Shown here: positions 25,390 through 32,952 of the stretch, piece after piece
Layout of the letters: every line of letters begins with the position of its first letter
Numbering within the stretch: position 1 is the first letter of the stretch
From: an uncultured Mycoplasmatota bacterium
GTDB taxonomy: Bacteria > Bacillota_I > Bacilli_A > RF39 > UBA660
DNA length: 33,120 nt
Direction of reading: 5' to 3'
Assembly: GCA_900551105.1 (NCBI GenBank)
Contig: URUT01000012.1
Coordinates: 1 to 33,120, forward strand
Translations under genes and position numbers: made by a program
The notes under the pieces: generated by a model
Seen by the model: only the letters and a program-made list of their open reading frames with translations
Databases searched by the model: none
Told to the model about the DNA's origin: nothing

Positions 25390-28200
25390 ATGGACAAAAT
25401 AATAGTTAAAGGGGCTCGTGAAAACAATCTTAAGAATGTAAATATTGAGCTTCCAAAAAACAAATTAATAGTTATGACTGGTGTATCAGGTTCAGGAAAA
25501 TCAAGCCTAGCATTTGATACTATATATGCTGAAGGCGAAAGAAGATATATAGAATCATTAAATGCTTATGCAAGACAATTTTTAGGTAATTCAGAAAAAC
25601 CCGATGTTGATTCCATAGAAGGCTTAAGTCCAAGCATATCCATTGATCAAAAAACAACAAATAATAACCCTAGAAGTACAGTTGGAACTGTTACTGAAAT
25701 ATATGATTATTTAAGACTTTTATTTGCAAGGATTGGAACACCTTACTGTCCAACTCATCACAAACCAATTAAAAGCCAAAGTATTGAAGAGATGACCAAT
25801 AAAGTAATGGAGCTTGGAGAAGGTACTAAAATAGAAATATTATCACCAGTTGTTCATGGTGAAAAAGGAACGCATCAAGACCTTTTAGAAGACCTAAGAA
25901 AAAAAGGATTTGCAAGAGTAAGAGTAAACGATAAAAACTATGATTTATCTGATGAAATTATTTTAGAAAAAAATAAAAAAGATAATATTTATGTTATTGT
26001 AGACCGAGTTGTTATTGCCCCAGAAGAAAGAGGCAGAGTTTTTGAAGCAATTGAAACTAGTACTAAATTAGCTGATGGTAAAGTTTTAATTAATATAATT
26101 GGTGGCGAAGAAATTCTCATGAGTGAGCACTATGCATGTCCTGATTGTAATTTTTCCCTACCAGAATTAGAACCAAGACTATTTTCTTTTAATGCACCTT
26201 ATGGCGCTTGTCCAGACTGTAAAGGTTTAGGATTTAAACAACACATTAGTTTAGATTTATTAATTCCTGATAAAAACAAAAGCATTTTAGAAGGCGGCAT
26301 AAAGGGCTTTAGTGTAGACCAAAATATGGCTCTAACTCAGCTAGAAACCGTTTGTGATTATTATAATATTGACCTTACAAAGAAAATCAAAGATCTTACA
26401 AAAAAAGAATTAGATATTATTTTGTATGGTTCAAATAAAGTGTTAGACTTAGAATATATTAGTAAAAATGGTAATAAAAGACAAACAAGAGAAACTTATG
26501 AAGGAATTGTTAACAACCTAGAAAGAAGATACATTGAAACAAATAGTAACTGGATTAGAGAATGGATAGGCACATTTATGGCTAACCAAGACTGTCCAAC
26601 ATGCCATGGTGCAAGATTAAGCGATAATGTTTTATCAGTTAAAATTAATGGTAAAGACATTTATGAGGTCTGTTTAATGAGCATTAAAGAATTACTACCA
26701 TTTTTTCAAAATTTAAAATTAAATGAAAGTCAAAAACAAATTAGTGATTTAATAGTTAAAGAAATTTTAAATAGATTAACATTCTTAGATAATGTCGGTT
26801 TAAGTTATCTAACACTTGCTAGAGAAGCAAGTACATTATCAGGTGGTGAAAGTCAAAGAATTAGACTAGCAACTCAAATCGGTAGTAAATTAACCGGGGT
26901 TCTTTATGTTTTAGACGAACCAAGTATTGGCCTTCATCAAAAAGATAATGATAAACTAATTAACTCATTAAAAAATATGCGTGATTTAGGGAATACCTTA
27001 ATCGTTGTTGAGCATGATGAAGACACAATGCTAGCAGCTGATTATCTAGTGGATATTGGCCCAGGGCCTGGAGATTTAGGTGGTAAAATTATCGCTGAAG
27101 GAACTCCAAAAGAAGTTATGAAAAATAAAAACAGTTTAACCGGTAAATATTTAACCGGAGAACTTAAAATAGAAGTACCAAAAACTAGAAGAAAAGGTAA
27201 TGGCAAATTTATTGAAATTAAAGGCGCACGTGAAAACAATTTAAAAAATATTAATGTTAAATTTCCATTAGGAACATTTACGCTTGTTACAGGAGTATCA
27301 GGTTCAGGAAAAAGTACGCTAGTTAATCAAATTCTTCTAAATGCTTTAAGAAGCAAAGTATATGGCTCAATGGTAATACCAGGCAAACATAAAACAATTA
27401 AAGGATTAGATGAGATTGATAAAGTTGTTAATATATCACAAGAACCAATAGGTAGAACTCCAAGAAGTAACCCAGCTACATACGTAGGTGTATTTGACGA
27501 TATAAGAGACTTATACGCAAATATGAAAGAAGCCAAAATGAAAGGCTATGACAAAGGTCGTTTCTCATTTAATGTTAAAGGTGGTAGATGTGAAGCTTGC
27601 TGGGGAGACGGTGTTAAGAAAATTGAAATGCATTTTTTACCAGATGTTTATGTTCCTTGTGATGTTTGTCACGGAACAAGATACAATCGTGAAACCTTAG
27701 ATGTAAAATTTAAAAATAAAAGTATAGCAGACGTATTAAATATGAGAGTTAGTGAAGCTATTGAATTCTTTGATTCAGTGCCTAAAATAAAAAACAAATT
27801 ACAAATAATGATTGATGTAGGACTATCATATATTAAGTTAGGACAATCTGCTCCAACTTTATCAGGCGGTGAAGCAGGAAGAGTTAAACTAGCAAAGGAA
27901 TTACAAAAAAAACCTACGGGTAAAAGTGTATTTATTTTAGATGAACCAACTACTGGACTTCATACAGATGATATTAAAAAACTATTAGTTATTTTACAAA
28001 GAATAGTAGATAATGGTGACACAGTAATTGTTATAGAACATAATCTTGATGTTATAAAATGCGCAGACTACATAATAGATCTAGGCCCAGAAGGTGGCGA
28101 TGGTGGCGGTGAAATTGTTGCTACTGGCACTCCAGAAGAGGTTAGTAAAAATGCCAAATCATACACAGGAATGTATTTAAAAAATAAATTGTTAAAATAA
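25390..28200 (+). CDS. uvrA: UvrABC excinuclease subunit A
   Basis: UvrA is the DNA-damage recognition ATPase of nucleotide excision repair. It contains two ABC ATPase modules: Walker A GVSGSGKSS (31-39) and GVSGSGKST, signature LSGGESQR in the first and LSGGEAGR in the second, Walker B/D-loop LDEPSIGLH and LDEPTTGLH. Zinc-finger cysteines occur as CPDC...CPDC in the signature-domain region and CEAC...CDVC in the second half. The length is 936 residues, normal. Start is ATG 25390 with GGAAGGTGAA at about 25376-25384; the in-frame ATG at 25372 lies upstream of that ribosome site. Gly830 replaces the Gln normally found in the second signature (LSGGEAQR). uvrB is not in the window. Confidence 0.96.
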   Translation: MDKIIVKGARENNLKNVNIELPKNKLIVMTGVSGSGKSSLAFDTIYAEGERRYIESLNAYARQFLGNSEKPDVDSIEGLSPSISIDQKTTNNNPRSTVGTVTEIYDYLRLLFARIGTPYCPTHHKPIKSQSIEEMTNKVMELGEGTKIEILSPVVHGEKGTHQDLLEDLRKKGFARVRVNDKNYDLSDEIILEKNKKDNIYVIVDRVVIAPEERGRVFEAIETSTKLADGKVLINIIGGEEILMSEHYACPDCNFSLPELEPRLFSFNAPYGACPDCKGLGFKQHISLDLLIPDKNKSILEGGIKGFSVDQNMALTQLETVCDYYNIDLTKKIKDLTKKELDIILYGSNKVLDLEYISKNGNKRQTRETYEGIVNNLERRYIETNSNWIREWIGTFMANQDCPTCHGARLSDNVLSVKINGKDIYEVCLMSIKELLPFFQNLKLNESQKQISDLIVKEILNRLTFLDNVGLSYLTLAREASTLSGGESQRIRLATQIGSKLTGVLYVLDEPSIGLHQKDNDKLINSLKNMRDLGNTLIVVEHDEDTMLAADYLVDIGPGPGDLGGKIIAEGTPKEVMKNKNSLTGKYLTGELKIEVPKTRRKGNGKFIEIKGARENNLKNINVKFPLGTFTLVTGVSGSGKSTLVNQILLNALRSKVYGSMVIPGKHKTIKGLDEIDKVVNISQEPIGRTPRSNPATYVGVFDDIRDLYANMKEAKMKGYDKGRFSFNVKGGRCEACWGDGVKKIEMHFLPDVYVPCDVCHGTRYNRETLDVKFKNKSIADVLNMRVSEAIEFFDSVPKIKNKLQIMIDVGLSYIKLGQSAPTLSGGEAGRVKLAKELQKKPTGKSVFILDEPTTGLHTDDIKKLLVILQRIVDNGDTVIVIEHNLDVIKCADYIIDLGPEGGDGGGEIVATGTPEEVSKNAKSYTGMYLKNKLLK

Positions 28201-28220
28201 TGTTAAGAGTACGTTTAAAA

Positions 28221-28249
28221 TTGCTAAAAAACTAAAAATTATATATAAT
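28221..28249 (+). promoter_or_regulatory. sigma-A-type promoter for the yvlD-lgt-trxB group
   Basis: TTGCTA (28221-28226), 17-nt spacer, TATAAT (28244-28249). The AGGTGAT ribosome site at 28256-28262 begins about where transcription should start, so the leader before ATG 28267 would be very short. Confidence 0.62.
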
Positions 28250-28266
28250 GATAATAGGTGATTTAA

Positions 28267-28662
28267 ATGGAAATTTATAGCGAAAAAAAAGGATTTAAAT
28301 GGAATTTAATAGAATGGGCTTTAACCCTTACCATAGATGCATTAGTTCTTATGCTAGCATCTTCAATATTTAAGGGATTTTATATTGAATCATTTTGGTA
28401 TGCGATTATAACATCTATTGTAATCATACTACTAAGTGTAACAGTAAAACCATTTTTAAAAGTATTAGCCTTACCAATAACAGTGATTTCTCTTGGCTTA
28501 CTATATCCATTCATTAATGTAATTATACTTAAGCTTGCTAGCTTAGTTATGGGCAGTCACTTCGTTGTTGAAGGATGGATTATACCATTTTTTATCTCAC
28601 TTTTTATCTCATTTATGACAGTTGTTTTAGATGCTTTAATAACTAAAAGAATAGTGAGGTAA
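28267..28662 (+). CDS. YvlD/phage-holin-4-like four-helix membrane protein
   Basis: The 131-residue protein has four hydrophobic segments (about residues 15-33, 37-58, 64-88 and 95-120) with the family landmarks SVTVKPFLKVLALPITVISLGLLYPFINVIILKLAS and FFISLFISF. The family is named from phage holins but its chromosomal members, such as B. subtilis YvlD, have no proven lytic role; a membrane-stress function has been suggested for the yvl operon. AGGTGAT lies four bases before the ATG. It overlaps or abuts lgt, so the two are probably co-expressed in envelope maintenance. Family is confident, function is unknown. Confidence 0.83.
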   Translation: MEIYSEKKGFKWNLIEWALTLTIDALVLMLASSIFKGFYIESFWYAIITSIVIILLSVTVKPFLKVLALPITVISLGLLYPFINVIILKLASLVMGSHFVVEGWIIPFFISLFISFMTVVLDALITKRIVR

Positions 28663-28664
28663 TG

Positions 28665-29480
28665 ATGAATCCAGTAATTTTTGAACTAGGCAAACTAGAA
28701 ATTAGATGGTACGCGGTACTAATATTAATAGGTGCGCTTTTAGCAATATATTTAATTCAAAAAGAAGCATTCAAATTTGGCGTAAGTAAAGAATTTATCT
28801 TTAATATGGCTTTTTGGGCAATAATATTTGGATTTATTGGTGCCAGAATTTACTACGTAGTATTTGATTGGAGCTATTATAGTAAACATTTAAGCGAAAT
28901 ATTAAAAATTTGGGAGGGTGGTTTAGCCATTCACGGCGGTTTAATTGCCGCTCTAATAACCATATTAATCTATACAAAAAAATATGGTTTAAGAACAATT
29001 AGATACATGGATTTTATCTGTCCACCTGTATTACTTGCGCAAAGTATAGGTAGATGGGGCAACTTTTTTAACAGCGAGGCCCATGGTGCTGCCACTACCA
29101 TTGAGCATTTAAAATCAATGCATATTCCAAACTTTATAATAGATGGAATGAAAATAGACGGAATATATTACACGCCAACATTTTTATATGAATCAATAGC
29201 TTGTTTAATTTTATTTCTAGTTATTTTATTTATCAGAAGAAGCAAATATATTAAAGTAGGCAGCGTTACAGCAATTTACTTAATCGGCTACGGAGTTATT
29301 CGTTTCTTCATAGAAATGAGCAGAACCGACGCTCTAATGCTTGGTGCATTTAAAATGGCGCAAATAATGAGTATAATAATGGTTGTAATTGGTATAGTAA
29401 TATTAATGATAAATGTTAGAAAAAGTAAATTTGAAGATTTATATAATGATAAAAACAATATAGATGAAATAAGATTTTAG
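28665..29480 (+). CDS. lgt: prolipoprotein diacylglyceryl transferase
   Basis: Lgt moves diacylglycerol from phosphatidylglycerol to the lipobox cysteine of prelipoproteins in the cytoplasmic membrane. The protein has about seven hydrophobic segments and the family motifs IRWYAVLILIGA, GARIYYVVFDW, GGLAIHGGLIAA (catalytic-region His), the Lgt signature GRWGNFFNSEAHG and RFFIEMSRTD. The length is about 271 residues. Two ATGs are adjacent (28662, overlapping the yvlD-like stop, and 28665); GAGGT at 28656-28660 is better spaced for 28665, giving the usual MNPVIFELG start. Co-transcription with the preceding gene is likely. The thioredoxin-reductase-like gene follows after 8 nt, an order common in Bacillota. 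Confidence 0.95.
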   Translation: MNPVIFELGKLEIRWYAVLILIGALLAIYLIQKEAFKFGVSKEFIFNMAFWAIIFGFIGARIYYVVFDWSYYSKHLSEILKIWEGGLAIHGGLIAALITILIYTKKYGLRTIRYMDFICPPVLLAQSIGRWGNFFNSEAHGAATTIEHLKSMHIPNFIIDGMKIDGIYYTPTFLYESIACLILFLVILFIRRSKYIKVGSVTAIYLIGYGVIRFFIEMSRTDALMLGAFKMAQIMSIIMVVIGIVILMINVRKSKFEDLYNDKNNIDEIRF

Positions 29481-29488
29481 GTGATAAT

Positions 29489-30373
29489 ATGTATGACTTA
29501 ATAATTATTGGTTTAGGACCAGCTGGTATAAATGCATCCATTTATGCTAAAAGAAGTAATTTAAATACTTTAGTTATAGAAAAAAATATTCCAGGAGGAA
29601 CATTAAATAGCATAAAAAATGTGGAAAACTACCTAGGATATAAACAAATAACAGGACCAGAACTAGCAATGGAATTTTACAAACAATTTAAAAGCTTAAA
29701 TATTCCAATGGTAAATGAAGAAGTTTTAAGTATTACTTCTAATGAAAAAATCAAAACTGTCAAAACTAACAAAAATGAATATCAAACTAAAGCAATAATT
29801 ATCTCTACTGGTCGTGGACCAAAAAAATTAGGCATAGCCAATGAAAATTTACCAGGAATTAGTTACTGCGTGCTATGTGACGGAGCACTATATAAAAATA
29901 AAATAGTAGCTATTTATGGAAATAATCCAAAGGTCCTAGAAGAAACATTGTATCTTAGTAATTTGGCTGAAAAAGTTTACTTAATTATTAATAATAACAA
30001 ATTATTAGGTTCAAACGAATTAATAAATAAAATAACTGAAAACCAAAATATTGAAATCATAAAAAACTCAAAAATAAAATCCATTAATGGCGAGCAAAAA
30101 CTAGAAAGCATAACCCTTGATGATAAAACAATAAAAATAGACGGTTTGTTTATAAATAACGAATATGGGCCATTAACGTATTTTTGTAAAGATTTAAATA
30201 TTACTGACGAAAACGATTACATCATTGTAAACGAAAAAAGTGAAACTAAAGAAAAAGGAATATTTGCTTGCGGAGACTCAACAAAAAAAGAAATTTATCA
30301 AATTATTACAGCTGCTAGCGAAGGTGCAACAGCGGCAATTAATGCATATAAATACATAAAAGAACACAACTAA
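29489..30373 (+). CDS. thioredoxin-reductase-like FAD flavoprotein with atypical NADPH site
   Basis: The protein has the N-terminal FAD motif IIGLGPAGINASIYA (7-21), a redox CVLC (Cys127, Cys130) in ISYCVLCDGALY, and the C-terminal FAD motif GIFACGDSTKKEIYQIITAASEGATAA. In ordinary TrxB the second Rossmann motif is GGGDSA and is followed by HRRxxxR for NADPH phosphate; here the first is YGNNPK (143-148) and the second is INNNKLLGS. The disulfide and FAD sites are therefore intact but the NADPH site is not recognisable. It may use NADH, ferredoxin or another donor. The length of 294 residues is somewhat short. AGGTGAT lies three bases before the ATG. A trxB symbol would be tentative. Confidence 0.82.
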   Translation: MYDLIIIGLGPAGINASIYAKRSNLNTLVIEKNIPGGTLNSIKNVENYLGYKQITGPELAMEFYKQFKSLNIPMVNEEVLSITSNEKIKTVKTNKNEYQTKAIIISTGRGPKKLGIANENLPGISYCVLCDGALYKNKIVAIYGNNPKVLEETLYLSNLAEKVYLIINNNKLLGSNELINKITENQNIEIIKNSKIKSINGEQKLESITLDDKTIKIDGLFINNEYGPLTYFCKDLNITDENDYIIVNEKSETKEKGIFACGDSTKKEIYQIITAASEGATAAINAYKYIKEHN

Positions 30374-30387
30374 TCTTTTATGTATTT
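30350..30387 (+). terminator. 14-bp perfect hairpin at the end of the flavoprotein gene
   Basis: Bases 30350-30363 pair perfectly with 30374-30387 around a 10-nt loop that contains the TAA stop. The stem is A-T rich and the 3' arm ends in TATTTT rather than a clean T-run. It may act as a terminator, possibly in both directions, or as a stabilising 3' end. The -35 of the next promoter overlaps its last bases. Confidence 0.55.
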
Positions 30388-30414
30388 TACATTTTAAATA
30401 AAATATGTTATATT
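30386..30414 (+). promoter_or_regulatory. promoter with extended -10 for the mrnC-rlmB-sigma operon
   Basis: TTTACA (30386-30391), 17-nt spacer, TGT then TATATT (30409-30414). The predicted start near 30421 is about 10 nt upstream of the preferred mrnC ATG, so the leader would consist almost only of the GTGAT ribosome site. Confidence 0.62.
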
Positions 30415-30430
30415 CTTTGTCGTGATGTTT

Positions 30431-30778
30431 ATGAATAATCTATCTTTAGCATATTTAGGTGACGCAGTATACGAGTTATACGTTAGAAAATTTTTAATCA
30501 GCAAAAACATAACCAAAGTAAATGATTTACAAACAGAGTCCTTAAAATATGTAACAGCACCTTCTCAGCGAAAAATATTAGAGAACCTTCTTAATAATAA
30601 TGTTCTAAATGAAGATGAAAAAGAAATCGTGAGAAAAGGTCGCAATACAGCAAGCCGAAGAAGTAAAACAACTGATGTCGTAACATATCATTTGTCTACT
30701 GGCTTTGAATGTCTCATAGGTTATTTATATTTAAACAATCCTAAAAGGTTAGAAGAAATAATGGAGATAATATTATGA
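30431..30778 (+). CDS. mrnC: Mini-ribonuclease III
   Basis: Mini-III is the small RNase III relative without an RNA-binding domain that matures 23S rRNA in Bacillota. The protein reads MNNLSLAYLGDAVYELYVRKFLI, with the acidic LGDAVYE catalytic helix, KYVTAPSQRKIL, EKEIVRKGRNT and STGFECLIGYLYL, all family features; it has 115 residues. Possible starts are GTG 30422, ATG 30425 and ATG 30431. The last is chosen because GTGAT at 30422-30426 matches the downstream half of the AGGTGAT ribosome site used by several neighbours at four bases spacing, and because MrnC proteins begin close to the LAYLGDA motif. Its TGA overlaps the rlmB ATG. Confidence 0.92.
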   Translation: MNNLSLAYLGDAVYELYVRKFLISKNITKVNDLQTESLKYVTAPSQRKILENLLNNNVLNEDEKEIVRKGRNTASRRSKTTDVVTYHLSTGFECLIGYLYLNNPKRLEEIMEIIL

Positions 30779-31446
30779 GAGTATGCGGAAAAAATGTATT
30801 TAAAGAATTAGAAAAAAATCAAATCAAAAAAATTTATTTAAGCAAAAACTTTCACGATGATAAAATTATGAATTATCTAAAAGAAAATCATCTAAAGTAT
30901 ATATTAACTGACAGTAATGTAATGGACAAGATGTTAAAAAATAACCAAGGAATTATAGTTGATATTCACGATTATGAATATGGCAAAATGGAAGATATAA
31001 AAGATGATAATTTTGTAGTTATGCTAGACCATCTAGAAGACCCACATAATCTAGGTGCAATAATTCGTTCATGCGAAGCAAGAGGCATAAAAAATATAAT
31101 TATACCTAAAGATCGCAGTGTAGCAGTTAATGAAACAGTCATAAAAACCAGTACTGGTGCAATATCACGAGTTAATATCATTTTAGTAAATAACCTAGTA
31201 AATGCAATAAACACACTAAAAAAAGATGGGTTCTTTATTTATGCTGCTGAAGCAGATGGCGAAGATTACCGTAAAGTAGATTATGCCGATAAAATATGTT
31301 TAATAATTGGTAGTGAAGGATTTGGATTATCTAAACTTGTTAGACAAAATAGTGACGTAATTATTAGTATTCCTATGAAAGGAAAAGTAAACTCACTAAA
31401 TGCTTCCGTATCTGCTGGTATCCTTATTTTTGGAATAGGTGAATAA
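30775..31446 (+). CDS. rlmB: 23S rRNA (guanosine-2'-O-)-methyltransferase, TrmH/RlmB family
   Basis: This SPOUT-fold, SAM-dependent enzyme is predicted to 2'-O-methylate G2251 of 23S rRNA. The N-terminal substrate domain begins MRVCGKNVFKELEKNQIKKIYL; the catalytic domain holds the three knot motifs MLDHLEDPHNLGAIIRSCEA, CLIIGSEGFGLSKLVR and IISIPMKGKVNSLNASVSAGILIF. The length of 223 residues is slightly short for RlmB. The ATG overlaps the mrnC TGA by four bases, and the stop overlaps the sigma-factor ATG by one, so three genes are tightly coupled, as in many Bacillota. Confidence 0.92.
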   Translation: MRVCGKNVFKELEKNQIKKIYLSKNFHDDKIMNYLKENHLKYILTDSNVMDKMLKNNQGIIVDIHDYEYGKMEDIKDDNFVVMLDHLEDPHNLGAIIRSCEARGIKNIIIPKDRSVAVNETVIKTSTGAISRVNIILVNNLVNAINTLKKDGFFIYAAEADGEDYRKVDYADKICLIIGSEGFGLSKLVRQNSDVIISIPMKGKVNSLNASVSAGILIFGIGE

Positions 31447-32042
31447 TGGAATATAACGATCAAGAACTAAGCTTATTATTTACTGAAAACGATGAAAACG
31501 CCAAAGACGTACTATTTAAAAAATACAACTACATAATTGAAATTATCATAAATAAATATAAAAAAACTATTTACGCATTAAATATGGACATTAATGAAAT
31601 TAGACAAGATGCCAACCTAGCGTTTACTGATGCTATTATAAAATACTCAAGAGAAAAAGAAACTAGTTTACCAACATTTATATCATTAGTAGTTGAAAGA
31701 AAAATTCAAAATGCGGTAAGAAAAGCTGAAACTATCAAAAATAAAGTATATCTAAATGCTTACAGTTTGGATTACGAATACGATGCGTTTCAAAAACCAT
31801 TATCAGAAATTATTGGCGATAATAGTGGTGAGCCTTTAGCAAACATGACAAAAAAAGAAGAATATGAAGAACTTGTAAATAACATTAACTCAATCTTATC
31901 ACCAGGTGAAAATGATGTTTATAAATTACTCATAAGAGGTTTTAATTATCAGGAAATAGCAAAAATTCTAAATAAAGAACCAAAACAAATAGATAATTCA
32001 ATTCAAAGAATTAGAATAAAAATACGTGATTTAATTAAATAA
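31446..32042 (+). CDS. RNA polymerase sigma factor, SigH-like
   Basis: This is a 198-residue sigma-70-family protein with only regions 2 and 4. Region 2 spans about residues 15-95 (ENAKDVLFKKYNYIIEIIINKYKK, MDINEIRQDANLAFTDAIIKYS, PTFISLVVERKIQNAVRKAE), and region 4 spans about 145-197 with the helix-turn-helix NYQEIAKILNKEPKQIDNSIQRIRIKIRDLI. Position between rlmB and secE-nusG matches sigH of Bacillota, which controls early sporulation and competence in some species and competence alone in others. Its ATG overlaps the rlmB stop. The regulon cannot be read here. The neighbouring yacP and rpmG genes that often flank sigH are absent. Confidence 0.85.
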   Translation: MEYNDQELSLLFTENDENAKDVLFKKYNYIIEIIINKYKKTIYALNMDINEIRQDANLAFTDAIIKYSREKETSLPTFISLVVERKIQNAVRKAETIKNKVYLNAYSLDYEYDAFQKPLSEIIGDNSGEPLANMTKKEEYEELVNNINSILSPGENDVYKLLIRGFNYQEIAKILNKEPKQIDNSIQRIRIKIRDLIK

Positions 32043-32045
32043 GCC

Positions 32046-32074
32046 TTGAAATAACACCTTAAAAGTGCTATATT
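32046..32074 (+). promoter_or_regulatory. promoter with extended -10 for secE-nusG
   Basis: TTGAAA (32046-32051), a 17-nt spacer ending TGC, and TATATT (32069-32074). Expected start is near 32081, giving a leader of about 44 nt with AAAGGAGAGC before the secE ATG. Confidence 0.66.
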
Positions 32075-32098
32075 ACTTGTAGACACAGAGGTGTTTTT
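32053..32098 (+). terminator. possible terminator of the sigma-factor operon, overlapping the secE promoter
   Basis: AACACCT (32053-32059) can pair with AGGTGTT (32089-32095), followed by TTT to 32098. The loop is long (29 nt) and contains the -10 of the secE promoter, so it can form only in transcripts coming from upstream. Confidence 0.33.
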
Positions 32099-32124
32099 AT
32101 TTTGAACTAAAAAAAGGAGAGCTT

Positions 32125-32409
32125 ATGGCAAAGAAAAATGAAGAAAAAAAATTAACTAAAAAAGAAACAAACATCAAAGATAAAAAGGTGAAAGTTAAAG
32201 AAACCAAGAAAGATAAAAAAGTTAAAACTCCAAAAAAATCATATAGTGAGGAAGTAAAAACTGAATTAAAAAAAGTAAAATGGCCTACTAAACAAGAAAT
32301 GCTAAAATATAGTATTGCAGTAATTGTATTTATTGTGATTTTTGGATTATATTTTTATGGGCTAGATGCATTCTTTGCATGGATAACCTCATTAGTGAAA
32401 GGATTATAA
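32125..32409 (+). CDS. secE: preprotein translocase subunit SecE
   Basis: SecE is the clamp subunit of the SecYEG channel. The core is EEVKTELKKVKWPTKQEMLKYS with the invariant KVxWP (about residues 50-54), followed by a single membrane helix at about 61-80, as in short Gram-positive SecE. A Lys/Glu-rich extension of about 38 residues (KKETNIKDKKVKVKETKKDKK) precedes the core and makes the protein 94 residues instead of the common 60-65. AAAGGAG precedes the ATG. nusG follows after 3 nt. Confidence 0.93.
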   Translation: MAKKNEEKKLTKKETNIKDKKVKVKETKKDKKVKTPKKSYSEEVKTELKKVKWPTKQEMLKYSIAVIVFIVIFGLYFYGLDAFFAWITSLVKGL

Positions 32410-32412
32410 TAT

Positions 32413-32952
32413 ATGGAAAAAGAATGGTATGTAGTTAACACTTATAGTGGTCACGAATCAAAAGTAAAAGAAAAACTTGAAATGCGTGCTGAATCAATGG
32501 GATTTCAAGATAATATATTTCGTATTATAATTCCAGAAGAAACAGTTAAAGAACAACAAAAAGATGGTAGCTTTAAAGAAAAGAAGAAAAAGATGTTTCC
32601 TGGCTACATTTTAGTAGAAATGATTATGACTGACGAAGCTTGGTATATTGTTAGAAATACACCAGGTGTAACAGGATTTATCGGATCAAGTGGAAAAGGA
32701 GCAAAACCAACACCGCTACCACCACAAGAAATAGACAAAATTCTAGCAAATATCGGTATGACCCGCATGGATGTTGATAAAGAACTTACTGTTGGAACAA
32801 AAGTATCTATTGTTGACGGACCATTTAAAGGCATGGAAGGCGTTATAGATAATTTAGATTTAGAAAATAGTAGACTAACAGTATTAATAGATTTATTCGG
32901 ACAAGAAACTCCAGTGGAAGTAGAATTATTCCAAGTAACGGCTCTTAACTAG
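32413..32952 (+). CDS. nusG: transcription termination/antitermination protein NusG
   Basis: NusG binds RNA polymerase and modulates pausing and termination. The NGN domain starts EKEWYVVNTYSGHESKVKEKLEMRAES, with FPGYILVEMIMTDEAWYIVRNTPGVTGFIG, and the KOW domain is VGTKVSIVDGPFKGMEGVIDNLD at about 128-150. The length of 179 residues is normal. It is paired with secE in the standard order and precedes rplK. AAAGGA lies before the ATG, within the last codons of secE. Confidence 0.96.
   Translation: MEKEWYVVNTYSGHESKVKEKLEMRAESMGFQDNIFRIIIPEETVKEQQKDGSFKEKKKKMFPGYILVEMIMTDEAWYIVRNTPGVTGFIGSSGKGAKPTPLPPQEIDKILANIGMTRMDVDKELTVGTKVSIVDGPFKGMEGVIDNLDLENSRLTVLIDLFGQETPVEVELFQVTALN

Noticed and set aside
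30972..31463. Antisense open frames over rlmB and the sigma-factor gene
   Set aside because: Shadow frames of a firmly identified + strand gene; no start signals.
32042..32125. Short rpmG gene between the sigma factor and secE
   Set aside because: The 82-nt gap is too short and encodes no L33-like cysteine motif.
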